Below are positions 17,802 through 26,039 of a stretch of 64,000 nt of DNA, one piece after another. The stretch is taken from positions 62,001 to 126,000 of the forward strand of contig NZ_BJUA01000008.1 of NCBI RefSeq assembly GCF_007989825.1, read 5' to 3'. This DNA is from Cellulomonas persica. GTDB taxonomy: Bacteria > Actinomycetota > Actinomycetes > Actinomycetales > Cellulomonadaceae. Both the position numbers and the translations under genes were made by a program. Numbering within the stretch: the first letter of the stretch is position 1; each line of letters starts with the position of its first letter. Under the pieces are notes generated by a model. That model worked only from the letters and a program-made list of their open reading frames with translations. It made no database searches and had not been told where the DNA came from.

Positions 17802-19178
17802 TCACCTGGCGACGGTGGCGGTGCTCGCCGAGCGGGCGGTGCCGCTGGTGTACCCGGTCTTCTTCGCCGTGACGCGCACGGAGATCTTCTTGCCGGCGTC
17901 GGACTTCGTCAGGACGTACGTCGACTTCGTGGCGCCCGTGATCTCCTTGCCGTCGCGCAGCCAGCGGTAGGAGTAGCTCAGGCCGGTCAGCGACCAGGTG
18001 CCGCGGCTCGCGGTGAGCTTCTTGCCGACCTTCGCGGTGCCGGTGATCTTCGGCAGGGCGGTCGCCTTGGGAGCGGCACCCGCCTTGACCTTGGCGGTCT
18101 GCGCGGAGGACTTCACGGCCTGCCCGTAGCCCGCGGCCGTGGGCGACAGCGTCGTGCGCACGGAGACCTTGGCCCCGTGGTCCGCGCCGCGCAGCGTGTA
18201 GGTCGACGACGTCGCGCCGGAGATCGCCTTGCCGTTGCGCAGCCACTGGTAGGAGACCTTGCCGGCCATCGAGAACGTGCCCGCCTTGGCGGTGAGCTTC
18301 TTGCCGACCTGCGCGGTGCCCGAGATCGTCGGCGCCGTCTTCGCGGTGGCACCCAGCAGGTAGACGTCCACCGCGTTGCCGGCGACGAAGGACCCGGCGT
18401 CGGCCAGCGACGACGTCACGGCGCGCTTCGCCCCGCCGTAGTAGTAGGAGCGCGACAGGCTCGCGTCGCTCCCGTCCTGCACGAGCGCGAGCGCGTAGCC
18501 GACGCCCGGGAACAGGCCGCTCGTGGGGAGCCGGAGCACGTCGGTGCCGCCCGCGGCGGGCACGGCGGTGCGCGGCGCGTCGAGGCCGGCCGGCGCGCTC
18601 AGCGGCTGACCCGGCTGCGCGGACAGGCCCGAGCCGGGGGTGAAGCCGGACAGGCGGCCGGTCCCGGGCTCGATGACGTAGATGCCGAGGGTGTCCTCCC
18701 ACCAGGAGGGCGCGACCCCCGCGGGCGCGACGACGCGCACGTTGGTCACCGGCGCCGAGGCCACCGGGGAGATGCGGATGTTGGTCGCACCCGGCGCGAC
18801 GGTCTTCGCCCCCGACGACAGCCCGGTGACTTTGCCGGTCCCGGCGTAGTACGAGGTCGCCAGGACTCCGCTCGTGTCGAGCACGGAGAGCTGGTACGGG
18901 CCACCTGGTGCGAGGTCCCAGACCCGGAAGGTGCCGTCGCTCGCGACGTCGCCCGCGCCGGCGATGTCGAAGCCCCTCGCTCCCGGCACCCAGGCGAGCA
19001 CGACGACGTCGTCGAGGTCGACCTCGACGCCGGACGGCGCGGTCACCTTCCCGGTGATCGTGTCGGCGTCGGCCGCCTCGGCGGGTGCCGCGCCGAGCAG
19101 GCTCGCGGCCACCAGGGCGGCGAGCGTCGTGGCAGCGGCGAGCAGTCGCTTGGGAGCTCGTGCAGAGAGCGAGGTCAT
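17802..19178 (-). CDS. Secreted Ig-like repeat protein, copy B
   Basis: This 458-residue paralogue of the downstream protein has the same plan: signal peptide (MTSLSARAPKRLLAAATTLAA..., cleavage near AAPAEAA), a beta-rich N-terminal region starting TITGKVTAPSGVEVDLDDVV, a variable middle, and two C-terminal Ig-like repeats (TISGTAQVGKKLTA... and ITGTAKVGKKLTA...). The C-terminal halves are far more alike than the N-terminal halves. The start is the ATG at 19178, preceded by AAAGGA at a good distance; an upstream in-frame start would break the signal peptide. The roughly 190 bases upstream hold the promoter, but no clear -35/-10 pair could be assigned. Confidence 0.85.
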   Translation of the reverse strand: MTSLSARAPKRLLAAATTLAALVAASLLGAAPAEAADADTITGKVTAPSGVEVDLDDVVVLAWVPGARGFDIAGAGDVASDGTFRVWDLAPGGPYQLSVLDTSGVLATSYYAGTGKVTGLSSGAKTVAPGATNIRISPVASAPVTNVRVVAPAGVAPSWWEDTLGIYVIEPGTGRLSGFTPGSGLSAQPGQPLSAPAGLDAPRTAVPAAGGTDVLRLPTSGLFPGVGYALALVQDGSDASLSRSYYYGGAKRAVTSSLADAGSFVAGNAVDVYLLGATAKTAPTISGTAQVGKKLTAKAGTFSMAGKVSYQWLRNGKAISGATSSTYTLRGADHGAKVSVRTTLSPTAAGYGQAVKSSAQTAKVKAGAAPKATALPKITGTAKVGKKLTASRGTWSLTGLSYSYRWLRDGKEITGATKSTYVLTKSDAGKKISVRVTAKKTGYTSGTARSASTATVAR

Positions 19179-19369
19179 GCGGGTCCTTTGGTCGGTGGTC
19201 AGGTGCGGGCGTGGGCCGCAAGCCGGGCGCATCGCCCCGCGCGAGGATGGCGCACTTCGCTGACCTGCGGGTTTACCGTCACTCAGACGGGTAGCCCGAG
19301 TTGTCGACTATGTCGGGAGCCTCGGCCGCGGGCGCGTTCACACCACCCGTTCGGCCCAGTCCGAAGGTC

Positions 19370-21568
19370 CTACCGGGTGGCGAGCCGCGTCTGCTCCTCG
19401 GCGACGACCGCGCGCGCCAGGTGCGGCGCCGAGACGTCGACCGCGGCTGCGGCCGCCTCCGTCAGCGCGGACTCGCGCACGTACGCGTCGAACACGCCGC
19501 GCTTGGTCTCGAGCGTCTCGAGCAGGCGCTGGTCCACGGAGTCCTCGACGACGAGCCGGTGGACGCGCACGGTCCGCACCTGACCCATGCGGTGGGTGCG
19601 GGCGATCGCCTGGGCCTCGAGCGCGGGGGACACCTGCGGCTCGCAGAGGACGACGACGGAGGCCGCCTGGATGTTGAGGCCCACGCCACCGGCCCGCACC
19701 TGCGCGACGAGCACCGCGCCACCGGGTGCCGCGGTGAACTCGTCGACGAGGCGCTGGCGCCCTGCGGCGGACGTGGACCCCGTGAGCGGTCCGAACGTGC
19801 GCGTCGTCGGCGACAGCGCCGCGTGCACGACGTCCAGCACCTCGCGGAACCACGAGAACACCATGACCTTGTCCCCGTTCGCGCCGGCCTCGGCGCAGAT
19901 CTCCAGGAGCCGCTCGAGCTTCGCGCTCTCGTGCGGGTCGCCCGACGCGAACGCGGCGCGGCGCATCGCGGGGAAGCTCCCGGCCTCGACCGCGGCGCGG
20001 TAGGCGGCGCCGTCGACCGCGCCGAACTCCTCCCACTCGTCGACCTGCACGAGCGGCGGCAGCTCGGTGAGCACGTCGTCGAGGTTGCGGCGCAGGTACA
20101 CGGGAGCGACCGCGGACCGGAACGCGTCCGCGCCCGCCGCTCCCGCACCCGGGTCGATCGTGTCCGCGAGGTCGGGCCGCAGGTGGCGCACGAGCGAGCA
20201 GAACTCGTCGACCGTGTGCTCCATCGGCGTGCCCGTGAGGAACAGCACGCGCTCGGAGCGCTGCGCCACGCGGGCGACGGCCCGGCTGCGCTTGGCGTCG
20301 GGGTTCTTGACGAAGTGGGCCTCGTCGACGACGAGCATCGCGGGGCTCACGTCGTCGAGGGCGAGCCGGCGCAGCGTGCTGAACGTCGTGACCGCGACCC
20401 CGCCGCGCGCCGCCCAGTGCGCCGCGGCCTCGTCGCGCTGCTCGCCGTGCAGCAGCAGGGCCGTCAGGGCGCTGTGCGTCGCGATCTCGCGCACCCAGCT
20501 GTGGAGCACGGACGCGGGGGCGACCACGAGCACGTGCGTCGCGCCGCCCGCGACCAGGTGCGCCATCGCGGCGATCGCCTGGACCGTCTTGCCGAGCCCC
20601 ATCTCGTCGCCGACGATCACGCGGCGCTGCACGAGCGCGAACCGCGCGCCGAACGCCTGGTAGCCGCGCAGGGAGGCGCGCAGCAGCGACTCGTCGAGGT
20701 GCTGGGCCTCGATGCGCTCGACGATCTCTGAGGGCAGGAACCCGGTGGCCGCCGCGACGTCCTCGCGCAGGTCGACCAGCGGGGCGAGCAGCGCGTAGTA
20801 CGTCGCGGAGCGCCGCTCGAAGTCGGCCCAGGCCGCGGGTGCCGGCACGACGTGGCGGACCGTCTGCGCGACGCGCGTCGCGGCGGCGGCCAGATCGGCG
20901 GACCGCGCCCACCGCACGAGGTCGGTCAGGTGGCCGACCGCCTCGTCGGCGGCGGCCTTGCGGGCTCCCGCGATGAACAGGCGACGCAGCGGGTGCGCCG
21001 CCGCGGGGGCCGCGGCGAGGGTCGCGAGCGCCACGTCGCCGACGAACCGCCGGAGCTGCGGGACGAGCGTCTCGTCGTCCGCGACGACGGACTCCCACGT
21101 GCGCACCGCCTGCAGCAGCTCGGTCGCGAGCCGGTCGGACGGGTCGACCTCGATGCGCAGCTGCACGCTCTCGCGCGCGGCACGCTCGATCTGCTCGGCC
21201 GCGGCGACGACCCGCGCGGCCGTCTGCGGCCCGATCCCCGGTGCCGCCTGCAGGCCGTGGGTGCCGGCGCGCAGCACGTCGGCGATCGTGCGCACGCCGT
21301 GCGCGGCCAGGCCGTCGAGCGAGAGCCGCCCCTCGGTCACGTCGCGCACGCGGTCGACGGGGACGCGCGCGAGATCGGCCTCGGCGCGCCGTGCCCGCAT
21401 GGCCTCGAACGCGCTCACGACCCCGGAGCGGGCGGCGTCCACGTCGGCGACGAGCGCCGCCGCCCAGGCCGCCTGCGCCTGCGCCTCGCCGAGCACCGCG
21501 ACCACGTCGGCGCGGCTCGCCCGACGCGGTCGCCCGACCTCGCCGCGCACCTCGTCCTGCGTGATCAC
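19370..21568 (-). CDS. SNF2-family ATPase with helix-hairpin-helix N-terminal region
   Basis: This 732-residue protein has a two-lobe SNF2 motor: motif I GDEMGLGKTVQAI (about residue 320), DEAH-type box VVDEAHFVKN, motif III FLTGTPMEHT, and in lobe 2 VMVFSWFREVLD, then VLVAQVRAGGVGLNIQAA and IARTHRMGQVRTVRVHRLV. The N-terminal 300 residues are helical and contain a helix-hairpin-helix-like DNA-binding motif (LQAAPGIGPQTAARVVAAAEQI). Proteins of this kind move along double-stranded DNA; roles in repair, restriction or chromatin-like remodelling are all possible. It begins 10 bases after the end of an HNH gene on the same strand, so a joint role in DNA processing is a reasonable inference. Confidence 0.85.
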   Translation of the reverse strand: MITQDEVRGEVGRPRRASRADVVAVLGEAQAQAAWAAALVADVDAARSGVVSAFEAMRARRAEADLARVPVDRVRDVTEGRLSLDGLAAHGVRTIADVLRAGTHGLQAAPGIGPQTAARVVAAAEQIERAARESVQLRIEVDPSDRLATELLQAVRTWESVVADDETLVPQLRRFVGDVALATLAAAPAAAHPLRRLFIAGARKAAADEAVGHLTDLVRWARSADLAAAATRVAQTVRHVVPAPAAWADFERRSATYYALLAPLVDLREDVAAATGFLPSEIVERIEAQHLDESLLRASLRGYQAFGARFALVQRRVIVGDEMGLGKTVQAIAAMAHLVAGGATHVLVVAPASVLHSWVREIATHSALTALLLHGEQRDEAAAHWAARGGVAVTTFSTLRRLALDDVSPAMLVVDEAHFVKNPDAKRSRAVARVAQRSERVLFLTGTPMEHTVDEFCSLVRHLRPDLADTIDPGAGAAGADAFRSAVAPVYLRRNLDDVLTELPPLVQVDEWEEFGAVDGAAYRAAVEAGSFPAMRRAAFASGDPHESAKLERLLEICAEAGANGDKVMVFSWFREVLDVVHAALSPTTRTFGPLTGSTSAAGRQRLVDEFTAAPGGAVLVAQVRAGGVGLNIQAASVVVLCEPQVSPALEAQAIARTHRMGQVRTVRVHRLVVEDSVDQRLLETLETKRGVFDAYVRESALTEAAAAAVDVSAPHLARAVVAEEQTRLATR

Positions 21569-21575
21569 GGGCCCG

Positions 21576-21581
21576 AACCTA
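21576..21581 (-). promoter_or_regulatory. -10 element of leaderless SNF2 promoter
   Basis: On the minus strand TAGGTT lies 7 bases before the GTG at 21568. It overlaps the last codons of the HNH gene, so the SNF2 gene may have its own promoter besides read-through. Confidence 0.4.
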
Positions 21582-21998
21582 GCCGCCGGGTGCCTCGTCG
21601 ACGTGCGCGGGTGCCGGCTCCGGGCGCTCGAGCTCGGCAGCAGTCAGGTCGGCACGGATCAGCTCGGCGCTGATCGCCTGGTGACGCAGCAGGAACGCGG
21701 CCTCGTCGAGACGCTTGACCCGCAGCCAGTGCGTGACCTCCTGGTTGCACTTGCTCGCGTTGCACGAGCGGCACGCGGGCACGACGTTCTCGAGCGTGTA
21801 GCGGCCGCCTCGCGACAGCGGCAGCACGCAGTCCTTCTGCAGCGGGACGTCGTGCGCACCGCAGTACGCGCACCCCGACCACGCGGCGCGCAGCGCGCCC
21901 CACTGCGCCGGCGTGAGGTCGTTGTCCGCGCGCGCCATCCGCGAGCTGCGGCGCCGCGCGTACCGCGCCGCTGCTGCCCGGCTGCGCACCTTCTTCAC
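21579..21998 (-). CDS. HNH nuclease-like protein with Cys in place of the first His
   Basis: This 139-residue basic protein has a zinc-binding beta-beta-alpha (HNH) fold: CAYCG, then DCVLPLSRGGRYTLENVVPACRSCNASK. The two CxxC pairs that bind structural zinc are intact. The usual DHxxPLSxGG motif reads DCVLPLSRGG, with Cys where the catalytic His is normally found; codon TGC is clear. The final Asn/His-like region (NVVPAC...NASK) looks normal. Either Cys substitutes as general base or the protein binds rather than cuts DNA. It directly precedes the SNF2 gene. Confidence 0.8.
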   Translation of the reverse strand: MKKVRSRAAAARYARRRSSRMARADNDLTPAQWGALRAAWSGCAYCGAHDVPLQKDCVLPLSRGGRYTLENVVPACRSCNASKCNQEVTHWLRVKRLDEAAFLLRHQAISAELIRADLTAAELERPEPAPAHVDEAPGG

Positions 21999-22004
21999 GC
22001 GGGC

Positions 22005-22010
22005 AGGCTA
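22005..22010 (-). promoter_or_regulatory. -10 element of leaderless HNH promoter
   Basis: TAGCCT on the minus strand, 6 bases before the GTG start at 21998. Confidence 0.4.
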
Positions 22011-22054
22011 GCGGCCCGCAGGCGCGCCGCCGGGCAGGCGGGCGAGCAGGCGCG

Positions 22055-23041
22055 TCAGCGCAGCTCGGGGATCACCTGCTGCTCGAACAGCTCGATGCTC
22101 GAACGGTCGTAGGCCGCGTCGGCGAAGTACGTGATCGCGTACTGCAGGCCGAGGCCGCGCAGCTCCTGGAGCGTGGCGACGACCTGCTCGGGCGTGCCGA
22201 CGAGCGGGCCCTTGCGCAGGTCGGACGTGGTGCTCGCCGCCTTCTCGGGGATCGTCAGGGACAGATGCTCCTCGATCCACGCGAACTTGTCGTCCACCTC
22301 GGCCTGCGTCTCACCGATGACGACGTTGTAGTTGGCCGAGCGCGTGATCTCCGCGGGATCGCGCCCGATCGCGGCGCAGTGCTCGGCGAGCACCGCCGAC
22401 TTGTGCGCGAACCCCTCGGGCGTGCCGTCGAAGTTCGTGTACTGCGCGTGCTCGGCCGCGATGCGCAGCGTCTTGCGCTCGCCGCCGCCCGCGATCCACA
22501 GCGGCGGTCCGTCGACCTGCAGGGGCAGCGGCGACAGCTGCGCGCCGTCGACGTGGTAGTGCTCGCCGGCGAACGTCGCGACGCCGTTCGTCCAGAGCTG
22601 CTTGAAGATCTGCACACCCTCGTCGAGCATCGCGATCCGCTCGCCCGCCCGCGGGAACCCGTACCCGTACGCGCGCCACTCGTGCTCGTACCAGCCCGCG
22701 CCGATCCCCATCTCGACGCGCCCGCCCGAGATCACGTCGGCGGTCGTCGCGACCTTCGCCAGGTAGGCCGGGTTCCGGTACGCCATGCACGTGCACATCT
22801 GCCCGAGCCGCACGCGCGACGTGCTCGCCGCGAACGCGTTGATCAGGCTCCACGCCTCGTGCGTCGCCTCGCCGTTCGGCTCCGGGACCGCGTGGAAGTG
22901 GTCGTAGACCCAGATCGACTCCCACGCGTCGCCCTCGTCGGCGTGGCGGGCGAGCCCGCTCATCACCGCCCAGTGCTCGCGTGCGTCGATGCCCGTGAGG
23001 TCCTGCCGCCAGCCCTGCGGGATGAAGAGTCCGAATCGCAT
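22055..23041 (-). CDS. LLM-class F420-dependent oxidoreductase
   Basis: This 328-residue TIM-barrel protein belongs to the luciferase-like (LLM) class: MRFGLFIPQGWR at the start, then WVYDHFHAVPE, VRLGQMCTCMAYRNPAYLAKVATTAD, and the phosphate/cofactor-binding stretch GGRVEMGIGAGWYEHEW. Actinobacterial members of this group usually use coenzyme F420, but an FMN-using monooxygenase cannot be excluded. The ATG at 23041 follows TAACGT by 7 bases. It stands alone in its strand context; the substrate is not apparent. Confidence 0.85.
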   Translation of the reverse strand: MRFGLFIPQGWRQDLTGIDAREHWAVMSGLARHADEGDAWESIWVYDHFHAVPEPNGEATHEAWSLINAFAASTSRVRLGQMCTCMAYRNPAYLAKVATTADVISGGRVEMGIGAGWYEHEWRAYGYGFPRAGERIAMLDEGVQIFKQLWTNGVATFAGEHYHVDGAQLSPLPLQVDGPPLWIAGGGERKTLRIAAEHAQYTNFDGTPEGFAHKSAVLAEHCAAIGRDPAEITRSANYNVVIGETQAEVDDKFAWIEEHLSLTIPEKAASTTSDLRKGPLVGTPEQVVATLQELRGLGLQYAITYFADAAYDRSSIELFEQQVIPELR

Positions 23042-23048
23042 GGTCGGC

Positions 23049-23054
23049 ACGTTA
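23049..23054 (-). promoter_or_regulatory. -10 element of leaderless LLM-oxidoreductase promoter
   Basis: TAACGT on the minus strand, 7 bases before the ATG at 23041. Confidence 0.45.
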
Positions 23055-23085
23055 CCCGCGCTCGGGCGGTCGTCGACCTGTCCGG

Positions 23086-23517
23086 TCAGCCGGGGAACGA
23101 CTCCCCGAGCCGCACGACGAGCGACGCGAGCCCGGTCCCGAGGGCCCCGGCCGCCGCGATCGCGGCGACGACCAGCGTGAGCGTCGCGCGCGTCGTGCGG
23201 CCCTGACGGCGGGGCGTCACGTCGGTCGGGTCGGTGGGGTCCACCCACACGCTGCCGTCGAACGTGTACGGCACGCCCGGCGCACGCACGAGCCAGACGA
23301 AGATCTGCGTCCGCAGAGGGCGGCCGTGCGGGTCGGGGTACTCCACGTCGACGAACGTGCCGGGCCCGACCCATGTGCTGGACAGCTCACGTGCGGGGAC
23401 CCGGACGCGCGCGACCCGGCGGGCGGCCGCCAGGGCGCGGAAGCCGACGACGGCGAGCACGACGGCGAGAACGACGCACACGGCGCAGACGATCGCGAGA
23501 ACGGACGAAGCGGGCAC
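23086..23517 (-). CDS. Small membrane protein, DUF3592-like
   Basis: This protein of about 143 residues has an N-terminal membrane helix (SSVLAIVCAVCVVLAVVLAVVGF) and a C-terminal helix (TLTLVVAAIAAAGALGTGLASLV). Between them lies a small beta domain with VGPGTFVDVEYPDPHGRPLRTQIFV and SVWVDPTDPTDVTP, the pattern of DUF3592-type membrane proteins of unknown function. The start is uncertain; GTG at 23517 puts the first helix at the N-terminus, another GTG at 23526 is possible. It ends 44 bases before the LLM gene and may share a transcript with it. Confidence 0.6.
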   Translation of the reverse strand: MPASSVLAIVCAVCVVLAVVLAVVGFRALAAARRVARVRVPARELSSTWVGPGTFVDVEYPDPHGRPLRTQIFVWLVRAPGVPYTFDGSVWVDPTDPTDVTPRRQGRTTRATLTLVVAAIAAAGALGTGLASLVVRLGESFPG

Positions 23518-23596
23518 GGGCCACACCGTACGGGCTTGCGGCGCTGCCGACCCAGGTCGTCCGCGCTGCCTCGACGCGGTCCCGGCGGTGCGCACT

Positions 23597-23728
23597 GTGT
23601 GTCGGTGGTGCCTCCGCGGGGTGTCGGTGGTGCCTCCGCACGGTGTCGGTGGTGCGTCCGCACGGTGTCGGTGGTGCCTCCGCGCGATTCCGGTGGTGCG
23701 TCCGCACGACGTCGGTGGTGCCTCCGCA
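23597..23728. repeat. Six tandem copies of a 22-bp GTCGGTGGTGC(C/G)TCCGCAC repeat
   Basis: Units begin at 23597, 23619, 23641, 23663, 23685 and 23707, all exactly 22 bases. The core TCGGTGGTGC, then C or G, then TCCGC is nearly invariant (unit 5 has TTCCGGTGGTGC). A decayed seventh unit may occupy 23575-23596. Position 16 alternates C/C/G/C/G/C. The period is not a multiple of three and no start or Shine-Dalgarno fits, so the array is not coding. It fills most of the gap between two divergent genes and ends 22 bases before the nnr start. Confidence 0.85.
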
Positions 23729-23750
23729 CGAAGGGCGCGAGGATGGTCCC

Positions 23751-25307
23751 GTGCTGCAGTCCTGGACGTCCGCGCAGGTCCGCGCCGCGGAGGAGCCGCT
23801 GCTTGCTGCCGGTGTGCCGTTGATGCAGCACGCGGCGTTCGCGCTCGCGGGCGTCGTCGCGCGCGTGCTGCGCGAGCGACGCGGGCGTGTCGTCGGTGGG
23901 CAGGTCGTGCTGCTCGTCGGGCCGGGGAACAACGGGGGAGACGCGCTGCACGCGGGCGCGTTCCTGCGGCGCCGCGGCGTGGACGTGGTCGCCCTCGCGC
24001 TCGCGCCGCGCGTGCACGACGAAGGCCGCGCGGCGCTGCTCGCAGCCGGCGGACGCGTGCACGAGGTGACGGACGCCGTCGACGGGGCGGCGCGCGCCGG
24101 ACGCGCGGACGTCCTGGTCGACGGGATTCTCGGCATCGGCACGCGCGACGGCGGCCTCACCGGTCTCGCCGGGGCACTCGTCGCCGCGCTCGCAGGCGGA
24201 GCGGTCGAGGGCGACGCGCGCGGGGACGGCTCGCGCGGCGGCGTCGTCGGGCTCGGCGCCCACGGGGCCGACCGGCCCGCGGTCGTCGCGGTCGACACGC
24301 CGTCGGGCATCGGGGTCGACGACGGCACCGTGAGCGGCCCGGTCCTGCCGGCGGACGTCACGGTCACGTTCGGCGGCGCCAAGCCGGGCCTGCTGATCCC
24401 ACCCGCGGCACACCTCGTCGGCCGGCTCGAGGTGATCGACCTCGACCTGCCGCTGCCCGACCACCACCCCGCGGTCGTGCGCCTGGCCGACCGCGACGCC
24501 GCGGCGCTCTGGCCCGTGCCGACCCGCTCCGCGCACAAGTACTCGCGCGGCGTCGTCGGCGTCGTGGCCGGTGCGCGGCGCTACCCCGGCGCCGCGGTGC
24601 TCGCGACCTCGGCCGCGGTGCTCGCGGGCGTCGGCATGGTGCGCTACCTCGGCGACGTCGCCGACCTCGTCGTCGCCCGGCGGCCCGAGGTGGTCACCGG
24701 GCCGGGACGCGTGCAGGCGTGGGTGTTCGGGCCGGGGGTCTCGCCCGACGACGCCGCGCAGCGTCGGCGCATCGAGCACGCCTTCGAGGGCGTGCTGCAG
24801 CGCGGCGAGCCGGCCGTCGTCGACGCCGGTGCGCTCGAGCTGCTGCCGCCGACCGTCCCGACGCACGTGGTGCTGACGCCGCACGCGGGTGAGCTCGCGC
24901 GGCTGCTCACCGACCGCGGGCACCGGCTGACGCGCGCGGACGTCGAGCGCGAGCCGCTGCGCTGGACGCGGCTCGCGCACGAGATGACGGGCGCGACCGT
25001 GCTGCTCAAGGGGCACGTCACGCTCGTCGTCGGTGCGGGTGGCGCGGTGTACGCGCAGGCCGACGCGCCGCCGTGGCTCGCGACCGCGGGGGCCGGCGAC
25101 GTGCTCGCGGGTCTGATGGGCGCGATGCTCGCGGGCCGCGCCGACGACGTGCTCGACGACCCGACGCTCACCGCGGCGGTCGCGGCCGCAGCCGCGCTCG
25201 TGCACGGCCGCGCGGCGCACACGGCCAACCCCGACGGCCCGGTCACCGCGCGCGGCGTCGCGCTCGCGCTGCCCGAGACCATCCGCACGCTCCTGGCGAG
25301 CGCGTGA
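23751..25307 (+). CDS. nnr: Bifunctional NAD(P)H-hydrate epimerase/dehydratase
   Basis: This 518-residue protein repairs hydrated NAD(P)H. The N-terminal YjeF_N epimerase domain (residues about 1-230) carries LLVGPGNNGGDALHAGAFLRRRG and VAVDTPSGIGVDDG. The C-terminal ribokinase-like dehydratase domain (about 255-518) carries VLTPHAGELARLL, VLLKGHVTLV and WLATAGAGDVLAGLMGAML with the catalytic AGxGD. An Ala/Gly-rich insert of about 25 residues interrupts the epimerase domain. GTG at 23751 is the only start that fits the family N-terminus; GAGGAT lies before it. The gene sits in the conserved glmS-nnr-alr neighbourhood and overlaps the next gene (GTGA). Confidence 0.93.
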   Translation: MLQSWTSAQVRAAEEPLLAAGVPLMQHAAFALAGVVARVLRERRGRVVGGQVVLLVGPGNNGGDALHAGAFLRRRGVDVVALALAPRVHDEGRAALLAAGGRVHEVTDAVDGAARAGRADVLVDGILGIGTRDGGLTGLAGALVAALAGGAVEGDARGDGSRGGVVGLGAHGADRPAVVAVDTPSGIGVDDGTVSGPVLPADVTVTFGGAKPGLLIPPAAHLVGRLEVIDLDLPLPDHHPAVVRLADRDAAALWPVPTRSAHKYSRGVVGVVAGARRYPGAAVLATSAAVLAGVGMVRYLGDVADLVVARRPEVVTGPGRVQAWVFGPGVSPDDAAQRRRIEHAFEGVLQRGEPAVVDAGALELLPPTVPTHVVLTPHAGELARLLTDRGHRLTRADVEREPLRWTRLAHEMTGATVLLKGHVTLVVGAGGAVYAQADAPPWLATAGAGDVLAGLMGAMLAGRADDVLDDPTLTAAVAAAAALVHGRAAHTANPDGPVTARGVALALPETIRTLLASA

Positions 25308-25951
25308 CGGCGGCGCTGGTCGCGCCCGACGCGCCGCTCGACCCGGTGCTCGCGGGCCGCGTCGAGGCGCTGCTCGCGACGGGCGGACGGCGCGTGCTGG
25401 GGATCGTCGGGCCGCCGGGCGCGGGCAAGTCGACGCTGGGCGCGCAGGTGCTCGCGGCGTTCGGGCCGCGCGCCGTCGTCGTCCCGATGGACGGGTTCCA
25501 CCTGGCCCAGACCGAGCTCGAACGGCTCGGGCGCGCGGACCGCAAGGGCGCACCGGACACGTTCGACGCCGCGGGCTTCGTCGCGCTGCTGACGCGGTTG
25601 CGGCACCCGGTCGACGGCGAGGTCGTGTACGCACCCGAGTACCGGCGCGACCTGCGCAACGGCGTCGCCGGGGCGATCGCGGTGCCGCCCGACGTGCCGC
25701 TCGTCGTCACGGAGGGCAACTACCTCCTGCTCGACGAGCACGGGTTCGGACCCGTCGCGGCGCTCCTGGACGAGTCCTGGTACCTCGCACCGGACGACGA
25801 GGTGCGGCTCGCGCGCCTCGTCGAGCGGCACGAGCGGTTCGGCAAGTCCGCCGACGCGGCGCGCGCGTGGTCGCACGGGCCCGACGAGCGCAACGCGGCG
25901 GTCATCGCCACGACGCGCAGCCGGGCCACGCTCGTCGTGCGTCCCACCTGA
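25304..25951 (+). CDS. Nucleoside/nucleotide kinase-like P-loop protein
   Basis: This 215-residue protein has Walker A GPPGAGKSTLG (about residue 35), the motif VVPMDGFHLAQTEL and KGAPDTFDAAGFVALLTRLR, then VVTEGNYLLLD and LVERHERFGKSADAARAW. It matches the uridine-kinase/pantothenate-kinase superfamily branch annotated as nucleoside/nucleotide kinase or fructose-transport kinase (FrcK-like). The substrate is not known. The start GTG overlaps the nnr stop, so the two are translationally coupled. A long inverted repeat, CCGGACGAC (25955) and GTCGTCCGG (26005), lies just after it and may end the operon. Confidence 0.82.
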   Translation: MTAALVAPDAPLDPVLAGRVEALLATGGRRVLGIVGPPGAGKSTLGAQVLAAFGPRAVVVPMDGFHLAQTELERLGRADRKGAPDTFDAAGFVALLTRLRHPVDGEVVYAPEYRRDLRNGVAGAIAVPPDVPLVVTEGNYLLLDEHGFGPVAALLDESWYLAPDDEVRLARLVERHERFGKSADAARAWSHGPDERNAAVIATTRSRATLVVRPT

Positions 25952-26039
25952 CCTCCGGACGACCGGACCGCCGCACGACCGGAGCGCCGGACCCGCCGGT
26001 CGCCGTCGTCCGGGAGCGGCGCGGTGCGAGGATGGACGC

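Noticed and set aside
23597..23728. CRISPR array
   Set aside because: The repeats are directly adjacent with no unique spacers, and no cas genes are near.
23373..23750. N-terminal extension of Nnr through the 22-bp repeats
   Set aside because: The extension would be Cys/Trp/Arg-rich and unlike the family; the GTG at 23751 gives the normal N-terminus.
24240..24300. Frameshift in nnr at the Gly/Ala-rich insert
   Set aside because: The frame continues into intact epimerase motifs on both sides, so it is an insertion in a loop.
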